7,838 bases of DNA. Origin: CAYOEZ01 sp964402955. GTDB lineage: Bacteria; Chloroflexota; DTOL01; DAOUCN01. The position numbers and the translations under genes are program-made. Within the stretch, counting starts at the first letter, position 1, and each line of letters begins with the position of its first letter. Below the pieces are notes generated by a model. The model made no database searches. It saw only the letters and a list, made by a program, of their open reading frames with translations, and was not told the DNA's origin. The stretch is taken from positions 1 to 7,838 of the forward strand of contig CAYOEZ010000218.1 of the NCBI GenBank assembly GCA_964402955.1. The letters run 5' to 3'. Shown here one piece after another: positions 6,930 to 7,838 of this stretch.

Positions 6930-7595
6930 ATGAAAGCCTATCGCATCGGCGTTCTGGCCGATACGCATGTCCCGCAATACCAGCCGTCTCTGCCCGGCGG
7001 CGTTATGCAGACGCTGGCGGATGTTGACCTCATCTTCCACCTGGGCAATATCACCGAGCCGTATCTGCTGCGCGATCTCAGCCGCATCGCTCCGGTTGTT
7101 GCCGTGCGCGGCGACCATGACACGCTGACCATTCCCCGCCGCTTGATTGTGTCCGTGGCGGGAATACGCATAGGGCTTGTCCATGGCACGCTGCCCCTCT
7201 ATCGCCGCTTGCCCAGTCCCCCCAGCCCGGATAAACACGCCAGCCGCCAGCAGGCATGGAACAACTTCCTGCTCGGCCTGGAACGGGCCTTCAAGGACAG
7301 CGATGCCATTCTCTTCGGCCATCAGCGACCGCACATGGCCTGGCAACACGGCAAATTGCTCTTCAGCCCCGGCGCCGTGTATCACCCGACACTCGACATG
7401 GTGCAAGCCGAGTTGGCGAAGAACCCGCCGCTGTTGCGACGGCTCGCCCTGCAACGATGGCTGGCTGCGGCAGAAAAAGAGCCGGCCGGGGCAACCATGT
7501 CGCCCTCGGTCGGCATCCTTACGATCGCTGATGGCAAGATTCAGGCTGAGCTACTCTCAATCTCGGCTGCCAGTCCTCTAACGCCCATATCTTGA
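6930..7595 (+). CDS. Calcineurin-like metallophosphoesterase with altered metal site
   Basis: 221 aa, resembling the YfcE/MJ0936 branch of calcineurin-like phosphoesterases. Landmarks: DTH (Asp11, His13); DLIFHLGNI (33-41), where the usual GD is GN (Asn40); VAVRGDHD (57-64), where the usual GN is GD (Asp62); GLVHG with His85; LFGHQRPH (128-135), where the usual GHxH second histidine is Arg133; and LFSPGAV (144-150) for the usual NPGS. Ligands Asp11, His13, Asp64, His85 and His131 remain, but the bridging Asp and one His are replaced. It may have changed activity, or none. The protein is longer than YfcE (about 184 aa) by a segment near 151-190, and ends in a VGILTIADGK strand pair common in this branch. 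It follows the transporter after 13 bases and ends in convergent overlap with the minus-strand gene. Family sure, activity uncertain. Confidence 0.85.
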   Translation: MKAYRIGVLADTHVPQYQPSLPGGVMQTLADVDLIFHLGNITEPYLLRDLSRIAPVVAVRGDHDTLTIPRRLIVSVAGIRIGLVHGTLPLYRRLPSPPSPDKHASRQQAWNNFLLGLERAFKDSDAILFGHQRPHMAWQHGKLLFSPGAVYHPTLDMVQAELAKNPPLLRRLALQRWLAAAEKEPAGATMSPSVGILTIADGKIQAELLSISAASPLTPIS

Positions 7596-7838
7596 TCGTC
7601 CGCCCACTGCGCCAGGGCGGAGAGCGTCTCGGCCGGGCTGGTCTTGGCCAGCGCCTTCACACTGCTGCCGACAGCCACGCGCACGGCGCGGCGTTCATCT
7701 GCCGCGAGCAAGTGCAGCAGTCCGAGCGCATCATGCGGGCAGGCTTTCGTCCATTTTCGGCCCAGTGTCTTTGCGATAATCCAGCGCGTCCGCTCATCGC
7801 CATCGGGCTGCTGTGCATCGCGGCGTCCGCGCTGGAGA
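7541..7838 (-). CDS. HEAT-repeat protein, C-terminal part (partial)
   Basis: Reading the minus strand from 7837 down to a TGA at 7541-7543 gives 98 uninterrupted residues with no start in the window. The segment looks like two helical repeats: TRWIIAKTLGRKW, then LLHLLAADERRAVRVAVGSS, LSALAQWADDQD, and GVRGLAAEIE. The D-E-R-x-V-R-x-A-V pattern and alternating amphipathic helices point to HEAT/ARM-type repeats, which serve as protein or nucleic acid scaffolds. It runs off the right edge, so full length, N-terminal domains and role are unknown. It converges with, and overlaps by 55 bases, the phosphoesterase gene. Not a shadow of that gene, since most of the reading frame lies beyond its stop. 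Confidence 0.65.
   Translation of the reverse strand, partial: LQRGRRDAQQPDGDERTRWIIAKTLGRKWTKACPHDALGLLHLLAADERRAVRVAVGSSVKALAKTSPAETLSALAQWADDQDMGVRGLAAEIESSSA
7599..7621. repeat. Perfect 7-bp inverted repeat just after the phosphoesterase stop
   Basis: TCCGCCC (7599-7605) and GGGCGGA (7615-7621) are exact reverse complements with a 9-base loop, starting four bases after the phosphoesterase stop. It could slow or end plus-strand transcription, but no T-run follows and it lies within the minus-strand HEAT coding sequence, so chance in GC-rich DNA is quite possible. Confidence 0.35.

Noticed and set aside
7599..7621. Rho-independent terminator for the operon
   Set aside because: The hairpin arms are perfect but no T-run follows and it lies within a coding sequence. 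I list it only as an inverted repeat.

Overview
The window is dense, GC-rich bacterial coding sequence (GC clearly above 55% by eye). It holds six complete plus-strand genes that abut or overlap, a very short probable 3' tail of an upstream gene at the left edge, and the 3' part of a minus-strand gene at the right edge. No stretch over 300 bases lacks a gene, and I saw no tRNA, rRNA, CRISPR array, insertion sequence or attachment site. The gene set (PstS-like lipoprotein, a motorless XPB/Ssl2-type helicase-associated protein, a GAF-GAF-GGDEF protein, a HEAT-repeat protein) and the high GC would fit a Chloroflexota-like bacterium. That placement is a guess from gene style, not something the sequence proves.

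Layout, left to right: 29-916 PstS-family substrate-binding lipoprotein; 913-2943 large protein with the XPB/Ssl2-type helicase-associated domain but no ATPase motor; 2943-3881 membrane-anchored alpha/beta hydrolase; 3874-5700 membrane-anchored diguanylate cyclase with two GAF domains; 5687-6916 12-helix MFS transporter with an SLC45/sucrose-transporter-like motif; 6930-7595 calcineurin-like (YfcE/MJ0936-type) metallophosphoesterase; 7838-7541 (minus) end of a HEAT-repeat protein.

The plus-strand genes overlap by 4, 1, 8 and 14 bases, then have a 13-base gap. Several starts sit on strong Shine-Dalgarno sequences buried in the preceding gene, so the six are best read as one translationally coupled operon whose promoter lies left of the window. 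The functions do not form an obvious pathway. A c-di-GMP synthase, a sugar-type transporter, a binding lipoprotein and two hydrolases could be a sense-and-uptake group, but that is speculation.

The points most worth a second look are the reciprocal Asp/Asn exchange and lost histidine in the metal site of the phosphoesterase, the altered ligand loops of the PstS-like protein, the degenerate I-site of the diguanylate cyclase, and the 55-base antisense overlap between the phosphoesterase and HEAT-repeat genes. I did not find a clear, previously undescribed defence or mobile system here.
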